64,000 nt of DNA from Thinopyrum elongatum (Eukaryota; Streptophyta; Magnoliopsida; Poales; Poaceae), in assembly GCA_011799875.1 (NCBI GenBank), contig CM022298.1, positions 729,050,135-729,114,134 of the forward strand, written 5' to 3'. The notes beneath the pieces were generated by a model that saw only the letters and a list, made by a program, of their open reading frames with translations, did not search any database and was not told the origin of the DNA. Below are positions 32,062-42,768 of the stretch, piece after piece. Numbering within the stretch: position 1 is the first letter of the stretch; each line of letters starts with the position of its first letter. The translations under genes and the position numbers were made by a program.

Positions 32062-32198
32062 GTCAAGTGTGCCTACCGGGCCGTAGCGGCAGTGCAGCCG
32101 GGCGCTGAGGACGAGGCAGAGCCTCCGGAGTCCGTTCCCGCAAGGAAAAAATAGCTGTTCTTCCAGGACCGCGCCGAGACGAAGAAAGTGCCAGTTGG
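32062..32198 (+). repeat. Tandem RT-segment unit 4 (truncated by LTR insertion)
   Basis: First 137 bases of the unit, cut at GTTGG|TGATACG by the Gypsy 5' LTR. The remainder would lie beyond the nested elements, outside the window. Confidence 0.8.
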
Positions 32199-33655
32199 TG
32201 ATACGTCCATTTTGCATCATGCTTTTATATTGATATTTATTGCATTATGGGATGTTATTACACGTTATATCACAATACTTATGCCCATTCTCTCTTATTT
32301 TATAAGGTTTACATGAAGAGCAAATATTAGAGACCTATTCTGCACAAGTCCTAAAACTTCACGGAGAATATTTTTGGAAAATAAAAAAATATTGGGCGAA
32401 GAAAGCACCAGAGGGGGGCCACCTGCCATCCACAAGGATGGAGGGCGTGCCCTCCGTCCTTGTGGGCCCCCTGGCAGGCCCCCGACACCCATCTTCTGCT
32501 ATATGATGTGTTTTGACCTGAAAAAAATCAGAAGAAAGCTTTCAGGATGAAGCGCCGCCATCTCGAGGCGGAACCTCGGTAGAACCAATCTAGGGCTCTG
32601 GCGGAGCTGTTCTGCCAGGGAAACATCCCTCCGGGAGGGGGAAATCATCGCCATCGTCATCACCATCGATCCTCTCATCGAGAGGGGGTCAATCTCAATC
32701 AACATCTTCACCAGCACCATCTCCTCTCCAAACCCTAGTTCGTCTGTTGTATTCGATCTCTGTCTCAAAACCTCAGATTGGTACATGTGGGTTGCTAGTA
32801 GTGTTGATTACTCCTTGTAGTTGATGCTAGTTGGTTTATTCGGTGGAAGATCATATGTTCAGATCCTTAATGATAATTAATACTCCTCTGATTATGAACA
32901 TGAATATGCTTTGTGAGTAGTTATGTTTGTTCCTGAGGACATGGGATAAGTCTTGTTATAAGTAATCATGTGAATTTGGTATTTGTTCGATATTTTGATG
33001 AGATGTACGTTGTCTTTCCTCTAGTGGTGTTATGTGAACGTCGACTACATGACACTTCACCATGATTTGGGCCTAGGGGAAGGCATTGGGAAGTAATAAG
33101 TAGATGATGGGTTGCTAGAGTGACAGAAGCTTAAACCCTAGTTTATGCGTTGCTTCGTAAGGGGCTGATTTGGATCCATATGTTTCATGCTATGGTTAGG
33201 TTTACCTCAATTCTTCTTTCGCAGTTGCGGATGCTTGCGAGAGGGGTTAATCATAAGTGGGAGGCTTTTCCTAGGAAGGGCAGCACCCAAGCACCGGTCG
33301 ACCCACATATCAAATTACCAAAGTAACGAACGCGAATCATATGAGCATGATGAAAACTAACTTGACAATAATTCCCATGTGTCCTCGGGAGCGCTTTGCT
33401 TTAAATAAGGGTTCGTCCAGGCTTGTCCTTTGCTACAAAAAGGATTGGGCCACCTTGCTGCACCTTGTTTACTTTTGTTACTTGTTACCCGTTACGAATT
33501 ATCTTATCATAAAACTATCGGTTACCGATAATTTCAGTGCTTGCAGAGAATACCTTGCTGAAAACCGCTTATCATTTTCCTCTGCTCCTCGTTGGGTTTG
33601 ACACTCTTAATTATCGAAAGGACTATGATAGATCCCCTATACTTGTGGGTCATCA
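32199..33655 (+). repeat. Gypsy 5' LTR
   Basis: TGATACGTCC...GGGTCATCA, 1457 bp. Compared with the 3' LTR it lacks about 45 bp near 32317, about 8 bp near 32348 and differs by a short indel near 32430. It contains the GTCGACGTTC segment shared with the inverted solo LTR at 29876. Confidence 0.9.
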
Positions 33656-33666
33656 AGACTCTTTTC

Positions 33667-33684
33667 TGGTGCCGTTGCCGGGGA
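33667..33684 (+). other. Gypsy primer-binding site
   Basis: TGGTGCCGTTGCCGGGGA, 11 bases after the LTR. Athila-type elements use a TGGCGCCGTTGCC site (tRNA-Asp-like); this has one difference. Confidence 0.8.
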
Positions 33685-33761
33685 GTGAAGTGCCTTTGGT
33701 AACTGGAATTTTGTAAGGAAACATTTATATAGTGTTCTGAAATTTACTGTCACTTGTTACT

Positions 33762-34895
33762 ATGGAAAATAATCCTTTGAGGGGCTTGTTCGGGGTATCT
33801 TCACCTCGACCGGAAGAGCAAAGATTTTCTCCTCAACCTACTGTACCTACTGAAAATATTTATTATGAAATTCCTTCGGGTATGATAGAGAAACTGCTAG
33901 CTAATCCTTATGGAGGAGATGGAACATTACATCCTGATATGCACCTAATCTATGTGGATGAAGTTTGTGGATTATTTAAGCTTGCAGGTATGCCCGAGGA
34001 TGTTGTCAAGAAGAAGGTCTTCCCTTTATCTTTGAAGGGAAAGGCATTGACATGGTATAGGCTATGTGATGATATTGGATCATGGAACTACAACCGATTG
34101 AAATTGGAATTTCATCAGAAGTTTTATCCTATGCATCTAGTTCATCGTGATCGGAATTATATATATAATTTTTGGCCTCGTGAAAGAGAAAGTATCGCTC
34201 AAGCTTGTGGGAGGCTTAAGTCAATGTTATATTCATGCCCCAATCATGAGCTCTCAAGAGAAATTATTATTCAAAACTTTTATGATCGGCTTTCTCTTAA
34301 TGATCGATCCATGCTCGATACTTCTTGTACTGGTTCTTTTATGATGAAGACTATTGAATTCAAATGGGATTTATTGGAAAGAATTAAACACAACTCTGAA
34401 GATTGGGAACTCGAGGAGGGTAAGGAGTCAGGTATAAACCTTAAGTTTGATTGTGTTAAATCTTTTCTGGATACCGATGCTTTTCATGATTTTAGAACTA
34501 AATATGGACTTGACTCTGAGATAGTAGCTTCTTTTTGTGAATCATTTGCTACTCGTGTTGATCTCCCTAAGGAGAAGTGGTTTAAATATCATCCTCCCAT
34601 TGAAGTTAAAGTAGTAGAACCTATTAAAGTTGAAGAAGAAACCATTACTTATAATGTTGATCCTATTGTTCCTACTGCTTATATTGAGAAACCACCTTTT
34701 CCTGTTAGAATAAAGGATCATGCTAAAGCTTCAACTGTGGTTCGTAAGAGTTATACTAGAACACCTACACCCCCTGAACAAATTAAAGTTGAACCTAGTA
34801 TTGCTATGGTTAAAGATCTCTTGGTCGATAATATTGATGGGCATGTTATTTATTTCTGTGATGAAGCTGCTAGTATTGCTAAACCCGATACTTAA
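33762..34895 (+). CDS. Gypsy Gag protein
   Basis: 377 codons, open from MENNPLRGLFG to TAA. The central part has the Retrotrans_gag pattern: FKLAGMPEDVVKKKVFPLSL, KGKALTWYRLCDD, FHQKFYP, NFWPRERESIAQACGRLKSML and IIIQNFYDRL. It forms the capsid of the retrotransposon particle. No CCHC zinc knuckle is visible. The C-terminal third is acidic/proline-rich. The stop is followed 24 bases on by the protease frame, so a Gag-Pol fusion would need readthrough or a frame change; an ancestral single frame broken by TAA is also possible. Confidence 0.85.
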   Translation: MENNPLRGLFGVSSPRPEEQRFSPQPTVPTENIYYEIPSGMIEKLLANPYGGDGTLHPDMHLIYVDEVCGLFKLAGMPEDVVKKKVFPLSLKGKALTWYRLCDDIGSWNYNRLKLEFHQKFYPMHLVHRDRNYIYNFWPRERESIAQACGRLKSMLYSCPNHELSREIIIQNFYDRLSLNDRSMLDTSCTGSFMMKTIEFKWDLLERIKHNSEDWELEEGKESGINLKFDCVKSFLDTDAFHDFRTKYGLDSEIVASFCESFATRVDLPKEKWFKYHPPIEVKVVEPIKVEEETITYNVDPIVPTAYIEKPPFPVRIKDHAKASTVVRKSYTRTPTPPEQIKVEPSIAMVKDLLVDNIDGHVIYFCDEAASIAKPDT

Positions 34896-34919
34896 GACAA
34901 ACATAGACCTGTTGTTGGC

Positions 34920-35411
34920 ATGCCTGTTGTTTCTGTTAAAATTGGAGATCACTGTTATCATGGCTTATGTGATGTGGGTGCTAGTGTGAGTGCAATTACC
35001 TTTTCCTTATATAAAGAAATTATGAATGATATTGCACCTGCTGAGATAGAAGATATTGATGTTACTATTAAGCTTGCCAGTAGAGATACTATATCACAAA
35101 TTGGGATTGTTAGAGATGTTGAAGTCTTGTGTGGGAAAATAAAATACCCTACTGATTTTCTTGTTCTTGGCTCCCCACAAGATGATTTTTGTCCCATTAT
35201 ATTTGGTAGACCTTTCTTGAATACTGTTAATGCTAAGATAGACTGCGAGAAAGATATTGTTACTGTTGGTTTAGGGGATATGTCTCATGATTTTAATTTC
35301 TCTAAATTTCGTAGACAACCCCATGATAAAGAATTACCTAGTAAGGATGAAATTATTGGTCTTGCTTCCATTGCCGTGCTTCCTATTGATCCTTTAGAAC
35401 AGTATTTCTAG
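34920..35411 (+). pseudogene. Gypsy aspartic protease part of Pol
   Basis: Open for 163 codons and in frame with gag across a single stop at 34893-34895. The catalytic region reads GLCDVGASVSAI (D-x-G-A-S), followed by IIFGRPFLNTVNAKIDCE, the second typical Gypsy protease block. It stops at TAG 35409-35411, before the linker to RT, and is called broken because Pol should continue. Confidence 0.8.
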
Positions 35412-35558
35412 ACCATGAAAATGATATGTTTATGAATGAAAGAAGGGAAATAGATGAAATATTCTTTAATCAAGGACATATTTTGAAACACAATTTGCCT
35501 GTTGAAATCCTTGGGATCCTCCTCCACCCAAGGGTGATCCCGTATTTGAGCTTAAAAA

Positions 35559-37159
35559 TTGCCTGATACTCTTAAATATGTTTATCTTGATGAAAAGAAG
35601 ATATATCCTGTTTTTATTAGTGCTAACCTTTCAGAGCATGAAGAAAAGAAATTATTGAAAACTCTGAAGAAGCACCATGCCGCTATTGGATATACTCTTG
35701 ATGATCATAAGGCATTAGCCCCACTCTATGTCAGCTCAAAATTAATTTGGAGCAAGATGCTAAACCAGTTGTTGATCATCAACGAAGGTTAAATCCTAAA
35801 ATGAAAGAAGTGGTAAGAAATGAAATACTGAAGGTTCTGGAGGCAGGTATAATTTATCCTATTGCTGATAGTAGATGGGTAAGTCATGTTCATTATGTCC
35901 CTAAGAAGGGAGGTATTACTGTTGTTCCTAATGACAAGAATGAATTGATTCCACAAAGAATTGTTACAGGCTATAGAATGGTAATTGATTTCTGCAAATT
36001 AAATAAAGCTACTAGAAATGATCATTACCCTCTACCTTTTATTGATCAAATGCTAGAAAAACTATCCAAACATACACATTTTTGTTTTCTAGATGGTTAT
36101 TCTGGTTTTTCTCAAATACCTATGTCAAAAGATGATCAGGAAAAGACCACTTTTACTTGCCCTTTCGGTACCTTTGCTTATAGACGTATGCCTTTTGGTT
36201 TATGCAATGCACCTGCTACCTTTCAAAGATGTATGACTGCTATTTTCTCTGACTTTTGTGAAAAGATTGTCGAGGTTTTCATGGATGATTTCTTCGTTTA
36301 CGGAACTTCTTTTGACGATTGCTTAAGCAACCTTGATCGAGTTTTGCAGAGATGTGAAGAAACTAATCTTGTCTTGAATTGGGAGAAGTGCCACTTTATG
36401 GTTAATGAAGGTATTGTCTTGGGGCATAAAATTTCTGAAAGAGGTATTGAAGTTGATAAAGCTAAAGTAGAAGCTATTGAAAAGATGCCGTGTCCTAAAG
36501 ATATCAAAGGTATAAGAAGTTTCCTTGGTCATGCTGGTTTCTATAGGAGGTTTATTAAAGACTTCTCTAAAATTTCTAGGCCTCTCACTAATCTCTTGCA
36601 AAAAGATGTTCCTTTTGTTTTTGATGATGATTGTGTAGAAGCATTTGAAATACTTAAGAAAGCCTTGATTTCTGCACCTATTATTCAGCCACCTGATTGG
36701 AATTTACCCTGTCAAATTATGTGCGATGCTAGTGATTATGCTGTTGGTGCTGTTCTAGGGCAAAGAGTTGATAAGAAATTGAATGTTATTCATTATGCTA
36801 GTAAAACTCTAGACAGTGCCCAGAGAAATTATGCTACTACTGAAAAATAATTTATAGCAGTTGTTTTTGCTTGTGATAAGTTCAGATCTTATATTGTTGA
36901 TTCCAAAGTAACTGTTCACACTGATCATGCTGCTATTAAATATCTTATGGAAAAGAAAGATGCTAAACCTAGACTTATTAGATGTGTTCTATTGCTGCAA
37001 GAATTTGATTTGCATATTATTGATAGAAAGGGAGCTGAGAACCCCGTTGCAGACAACTTGTCTAGGTTAGAAAATGTTCTTGATGACCCACTGCCTATTG
37101 ATGATAGCTTTCCTGATGAACAATTAGCTGTCATAAATGCTTCTCGCAATACTCCATGA
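35559..37159 (+). pseudogene. Gypsy reverse transcriptase-RNase H, interrupted
   Basis: A linker piece (35559-35792) is out of frame with the main RT frame, which is open from about 35747 to a TAA at 36848-36850. RT motifs: KPVVDHQRRLNPKMKEVVR, YVPKKGG, YRMVIDFCKLN, LDGYSGFSQIP, FGLCNAPATFQRCM and the catalytic VFMDDFFVYG (about 36276), then GHKISERGIEVD. RNase H: IMCDASDYAVGAVLGQR, VIHYASKTL and, after the stop, [13 protein letters not shown] second stop (TGA 37157-37159) follows the [10 protein letters not shown] block. The catalytic residues of RT appear intact but the reading frame is not. Confidence 0.85.
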
Positions 37160-38476
37160 TATGCTGATTATGCTAATTACATTGTTGCTAAATTTATACC
37201 ACCTAGTTTCACATACCAGCAAAATAAAAAGTTTTTCTATCATTTAAGACATTACTTTTGGGATGACCCACACCTTTATAAAGGAGTAGATGGTGTTATT
37301 AGACGTTGTGTACCTGAGCATGAACAGGAATAGATCCTATGCAAGTGTCACTCTGAGGCTTACGGAGGACACCACGCTGGAGATAGAACTGCACATAAGG
37401 TATTGCAATCCGGTTTTTATTGGCCTACTCTCTTCAAGGATGCTCGTAAGTTTGTCTTGTCTTGTGATGAATGCCTGAGAATTGGCAATATTAGTAGACG
37501 TCAGGAAATGCCTATGAACTATTCACTTGTTATTGAACCATTTGATGTTTGGGGCTTTGATTATATGGACCTTTTCCTTCGTCTAATGGGTATACATATA
37601 TTTTAGTTGCTGTTGATTATGTTACTAAGTGGGTAGAAGCTATTCCAACTAGTAGTGTTGATCATAACACTTCTATAATGATGCTTAAAGAAGTTATTTT
37701 TCCGAGGTTTGGAGTCCCTAGATATTTAATGACTGATGGTGGTTCACATTTTATTCATGGTGCTTTCCGTAAAATGATTGCTAAGTATGATGTTAACCAT
37801 AGAATTGCATCTCCATATCATCCTCAGTCTAGTGGTCAAGTAGAATTGAGTAATAGAGAGATTAAATTGATTTTGCAAAAGACTGTTAATGGATCTAGAA
37901 AGAATTGGTCCAAGAAACTTGATGATGCATTATGGGCTTATAGAACTGCTTATAAAAATCCTATGGGTATGTCTCCATATAAAATGGTTTATGGAAAGGC
38001 TTGTCACTTACCTCTGAACTAGAACATAAGGCATATTGGGCTATCAAAGAGCTCAACTATGATTTCAAACTTGCTGGTGAGAAGAGGTTATTTGACATAA
38101 GCTCGCTTGATGGATGGAGAACCCAAGCCTATGAGAATGCCAAGTTGTTTAAAGATGGCATGACAAGAGGATACAAAAGCGTGAGTTTAATGTAGGTGAT
38201 CATGTTTTGCTATACAACTCTTGTTTAAGATTTTTTGCAGGAAAACTTCTCTCTAAATGGGAAGGTCCTTACATTATCGAGGAGGTCTATCGTTCCGATG
38301 CCATAAAAATCAACAACGCCAAAGGCACAAATCCGAAGGTGGTAAACGGTCAAAGAATCAAACATTATATCTCAGGTAATCCCATAAATGTTGAAACCAA
38401 TATAATTGACACCGTAACACTGGAGGAGTACATAAGGGACACTTTCCAGAACGTTTCAGACTCCGAAAAGGAATAG
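37160..38476 (+). pseudogene. Gypsy integrase and C-terminal region, interrupted
   Basis: After a TAG at 37330-37332 the zinc-binding region reads CHSEAYGGHHAGDRTAHK and FVLSCDECLRIG (H2C2). Then come [10 protein letters not shown], a frame change near 37590, [10 protein letters not shown] and the core motif [10 protein letters not shown] with [12 protein letters not shown] (37730-37860). Further frame changes occur near 38020 and 38200. The tail (38207-38476) has GKLLSKWEGPYIIEEVY, a chromo-like/C-terminal integrase segment. It is not translatable as one protein. Confidence 0.8.
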
Positions 38477-40242
38477 GTATGTGGTACGGTAAGTAAACCG
38501 ACTCCAAAACTGTTCTAATAGCAATTTTTCTCCGTTTTAGAATATTTAAAAAATTAGGAAAATTAAAAGTAGTCCGAAAGAGACACGAGGAGACCACAAG
38601 GGTGGAGGGCGCGCCCCCCTGCCTTGTGGCCACCTCGTGTGCCCACCGGACTCCGTTTTCTTGCACAATACTTCCTTTGGTCGGTAAAAATTCATTATAT
38701 AATCTCCCGAAGGTTTTGACCACCATACCACGGCAAAATCCCATGTTTTCGTTTTGAGCTATTTTCTGCTAGAGTTTTCAAGACCAGGCATCATGTCGTC
38801 CCCCTCCTCCGACAACGGGGCGATGATGCTTGGCTGATGAAGGTAGAGATGAAGAGAGAAGAACTTGGGGAAACTAACGAGGATGATAAGATCAAGAAGG
38901 TCACTGGAGATCAAGCTCCGGCAGAAGAATAAGAAGAAATCCTTCAACCTTACTACAATCATCTTACCTCTACTGAAATTAAAGCTTCCAAGATCATTGA
39001 AATAGTTTGTGTGCAAAATAAATATCTCACTCGTGAAAATATTCTGTTGCAAGAGCATATCATCACCCTCCAGAGCATCATTCATAGATTGGAGTATCTC
39101 TTGCGCTTGAAGTGTGGCACTACTTCATCAGCAACTCCATCATCACCACCTCCGAAGAAAGAGACATAAATACATGGGTATGGGCACTCCCCTTGGCAAC
39201 TGCCAAGCTTGAGGGAGGTGCCCCGGCATCGTATCACCATCACACCTTTGCTTTTATCATTTTTCTCTTAGTTCAATCCTTTTAGTTATATCTTGATCTA
39301 GTGGAATAAAATTTTAGTATGATCTAGCTTTGAGTTTTGTTTTGATCTCTATCTATGTAATCGAGTTCGTAAGCTATATAATAAAGAGTAGTTTTAAGTT
39401 GAGGGCTTTGCTATCTTGCTATGATCTTGAGGGAATTAAAGAAAGAATAAAAAGAAATAAGAAGATCATATATTGATCTTATGGAAAGTAATGACTTCAC
39501 ATATAAAGAGTATGATGAATAAAAGTTGTTGAGAGTTGACAAACATAGTTTTGGTCATTGTTGCAATTAATAGGAAGTAATAAAGAAAGAGAGGCTTCAC
39601 ATATAAATATACTATCTTGGACATCTTTTGTGATTGTGAGCACTCATTAAAATATGACATGCTAAAAAGTTGATGTTGGATAAGAAAGACAACATAATGG
39701 GTTATGTTTTCTTATATCCAAATAGAAGTTATATTGTAATGGATCATCCAACATGTTGAGCTTGCCTTTCCCTCTCATGCTAGCCAAATTCTCTGCACCA
39801 AGTAGAGATACTACTTGTGCTTCCAAACACCCCTTAAACCAGTTTTGCCATGAGAGTCCACCATACCTACCTATGGATTGAGTAAGATCCTTCAAGTAAG
39901 TTGTCATCGGTGCAAGCAATAAAAATTGCTCTCTAAATATGTATGATCTATTAGTGTGAAGAAAATAAGCTTTATACGAACTTGTAATATGGAAGAAATA
40001 AAAGCGACGGACTGCATAATAAAGTTCTTTATCACAAGCGGCAATATAAAGTGACGTTCTTTTGCATTAAGATTTTGTGCATCCAACCATAAAAGCGCAT
40101 GACAACCTCTGCTTCCCTCTGCGAAGGGCCTATCTTTTATTTTTATCTTCTACCCTTATACAAGAGTCATGGTGATCTTCACTTTTCCTTTTTACACTTT
40201 TTCCTTTGACAAGCACTATGTGTTCGAGAGATCCGGATATAC

Positions 40243-40302
<60 letters not shown>

Positions 40303-40763
40303 ACTCGGATGTAGGTTTTCATAAAGTATTATTGTTGACATTACTCTTGAGGTAAAAGGTTGGGAGGTGAAACTATAAGCCCCTATCTTTCTCTGTGTCC
40401 GATTGAAACTTTGTAACCATAAGTATCGTGTGAGTGTTAGCAATTGTGAAAGACTAAATGATAGTTGAGTATGTGGACTTGCTGAAAAGCTCTTATATTG
40501 ACTCTTTCCGATGTTATGATCAATTGCAATTGCTTCAATGACTGAGATCATAGTTTGTTAGTTTTCAATGAAGTTTCTGGTTCATACTTTACCGTGTGAA
40601 TGAATTGTTACCTTATCATAAGAAATTATATGACAATATATGTTGTTGTTCTAAAGATGATCATGATGCCCTCATGTCCGCATTTTATTTTATCGACACC
40701 TCTATCTCTAAACATGTGACATATTTTTCGATATTGGCTTTCGCTTGAGGACAAGCGAGGTCT
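38477..40763 (+). other. Non-coding region between pol and 3' LTR of the Gypsy element
   Basis: No ORF with a known domain. It contains the segment GGCAACTGCCAAGCTTGAGG at about 39196, common in Athila-type elements of this group, and an AT microsatellite. If an env-like ORF once lay here it is no longer recognisable. Confidence 0.6.
40237..40300. repeat. AT microsatellite
   Basis: About 64 bases of (AT)n with one ATAC interruption, in the Gypsy non-coding region. Confidence 0.9.
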
Positions 40764-40777
40764 AAGCTTGGGGGAGT
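40764..40777 (+). other. Gypsy polypurine tract
   Basis: AAGCTTGGGGGAGT immediately before the 3' LTR start TGATACG. The same tract, inverted, is at 57109-57122. Confidence 0.85.
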
Positions 40778-41630
40778 TGATACGTCCATTTTGCATCATG
40801 CTTTTGTATTGATATTTATTGCATTATGGGCTGTTATTACACGTTATATCACAATACTTATGCCTATTCTCTCTTATTTTATAAGGTTCACATGAAGAGG
40901 GAGAATGCCGGCAGCTGGAATTCTGGACTGGAAAAGGAGAAAATATTAGAGACCTATTCTGCACAACTCCAAAAGTCCTGAAACTTCATGGAGAATATTT
41001 TTGGAAAATATAAAAAATATTGGGTGAAGAAAGCACCAGAGGGGGGCCACCTACCATCCTGCCCTCCGTCCTTGTGGGCCCCCTGGCAGGCCCCCGACGC
41101 CCATCTTCTGCTATATGGTGTGTTTTGACCAGAAAAAAATTAGAAGGAAGCTTTCGGGATGAAGCGCCACCATCTCGAGGCGGAACCTGGGCAGAACCAA
41201 TCTAGGGCTCCGGCGGAGCTGTTCTGCCGGGGAAACATCCCTCCGGGAGGGGGAAATCATCGCCATCGTCATCACCATCGATCCTCTCATCAAGAGGGGG
41301 TCAATCTCCATCAACATCTTCACCAACACCATCTCCTCTCCAAACCCTAGTTCATCTCTTGTATCCGATCTCTGTCTCAAAACCTCAGGTTGGTACCTGT
41401 GGGTTGCTAGTAGTGTTGATTACTCCTTGTAGTTGATGCTAGTTGGTTTATTCGGTGGAAGATCATATGTTCAGATCCTTAATGATAATTAATACTCCTC
41501 TGATTATGAACATGAATATTCTTTGTGAGTAGTTACGTTTGTTCCTGAGGACATGGGAGAAGTCTTGTTATAAGTAATCATGTGAATTTGGTATTCGTTC
41601 GATATTTTGATGAGATGTATGTTGTCTTTC
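40778..41630 (+). repeat. Gypsy 3' LTR, first part
   Basis: Matches 32199 to about 33020. It breaks at GTTGTCTTTC|TGTTGG, whereas the 5' LTR continues CTCTAGTGG. The likely TSD of the inserted Copia is CTTTC (41626-41630); the second copy is outside the window. Confidence 0.9.
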
Positions 41631-42050
41631 TGTTGGAAAATGTAGCATGCAATTTCAAACGCTCACGCAAGATCTATCTAGGAGATGCATAGCAACGAGA
41701 GGGGGAGAGTGTGTCTTCATACCCTCGTAGACCGAAAGCGGAAGCGTTTGACAACGCGTTGATGTAGTCGAACTTCTTCTCGTTCTGACCGATCAAGTAC
41801 TGAACGTACGACACCTCCGAGTTCTGCACACGTTCAGCTTGATGACGTCCCTCGAACTCTTGATCCAACAGAGTGTCAAGGAAGTAGATGAGTTCCGTCA
41901 GCACGACGGCGTGGTGATGGTGATGGTGAAATGATCCGCGCAGAGCTTCTCCTAAGCACTACGAAGATATGACCGAGGGTGTAATCTATGGAGGGGGGCG
42001 CCGAAAACGGCTAACAATTGTTGGTGTGTGTTCTAGGCGCCCCCTCCCCA

Positions 42051-42060
42051 CATATATATA
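42051..42060 (-). promoter_or_regulatory. TATA box of the inverted Copia LTR
   Basis: CATATATATA followed by GGTGGG (minus-strand reading CCCACCTATATATATG). The counterpart is at 53065-53072 in the other LTR. Confidence 0.5.
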
Positions 42061-42768
42061 GGTGGGAGGGGGAGGGGAACATCCTTGGGGTGCCCCAAGT
42101 AGGAGGAATCCTACTTGGGGGCCTAGTCCAATTCGCCCCCCCTTTACCATATTTTTCGAAGGGGGAAGGAAGGAGGAGAGAGGAGGGAAGGAAGGGGGAG
42201 GCCGAATCCCTCCCCTTCCTTCTCTCTTCCCCTCTTTCCTTCCTCCTCTGGTTCGGCCCATATGGGGGGCGCAGCAGCCCTTGCTGGCTGCTGTGTTTCC
42301 CCTCTTGGCCCATTAGGCCCATATCTTTGCCGAGGGGTGCCCGGAACCCCTTCCGGTGACCCGATATGTACCGGGTACCCTCCGGAACACTTCCGGTGTC
42401 CGAATACTATCGTCCTATATATCAATCTTTACCTCTCGACCATTTCAAGACTCCTCGTTATGTCCGTGATCTTATCCGGGACTCCGAATAACATTCTGTC
42501 ACCAAATCACATAACTCATATAATACAAAATCGTCATCGAACGTTAAGTGTGCGGACCCTACGGGTTCGAGAACTATGTAGACATGACCGAGACACCTCT
42601 CCGGTCAATAACCAATAGCGGAACCTGGATGCTCATATTGGCTCCCACATATTCTACGAAGATCTTTCTCGGTCGAACCGTTATGACAACATACATTATT
42701 CCCTTTGTCATCGATATGTTACTTGCCCGAGATTCGATCGTCGGTATCTTCATACCTAGTTCAATCTC

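Larger units (their letters stand above)
27890..32198 (+). mobile_element. Gypsy pol fragment with tandemly repeated RT segment
   Basis: A Gypsy protease domain (27890-28474) is followed by about 3.2 tandem copies of a 680-bp segment holding the protease-RT linker and the N-terminal end of RT. No LTR, gag or catalytic RT core is visible. The third copy is split by a solo LTR (29876-31394) and the fourth is cut by the LTR at 32199. GC content is much higher than that of the other Gypsy elements here, so it is a different family. Confidence 0.8.
32199..41630 (+). mobile_element. Athila-lineage Gypsy element (Sabrina/WHAM-like), 3' LTR interrupted
   Basis: 5' LTR 32199-33655, PBS, gag, protease, RT/RNase H, integrase, a 2.3-kb non-coding region, polypurine tract and 3' LTR starting at 40778. 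The order RT before integrase defines Gypsy. The 3' LTR is cut at 41630 by an inverted Copia; its remainder is not in the window. The left TSD candidate is GTTGG (32194-32198). Gag is open, pol is broken by several stops and frame changes, so the element is not autonomous. Confidence 0.9.

Noticed and set aside
28493..32198. Reading the tandem RT segments as a novel reverse-transcriptase-based system (for example DGR- or retron-like)
   Set aside because: The units clearly match Gypsy pol, lack the catalytic motif and carry stops; they are decayed duplications.
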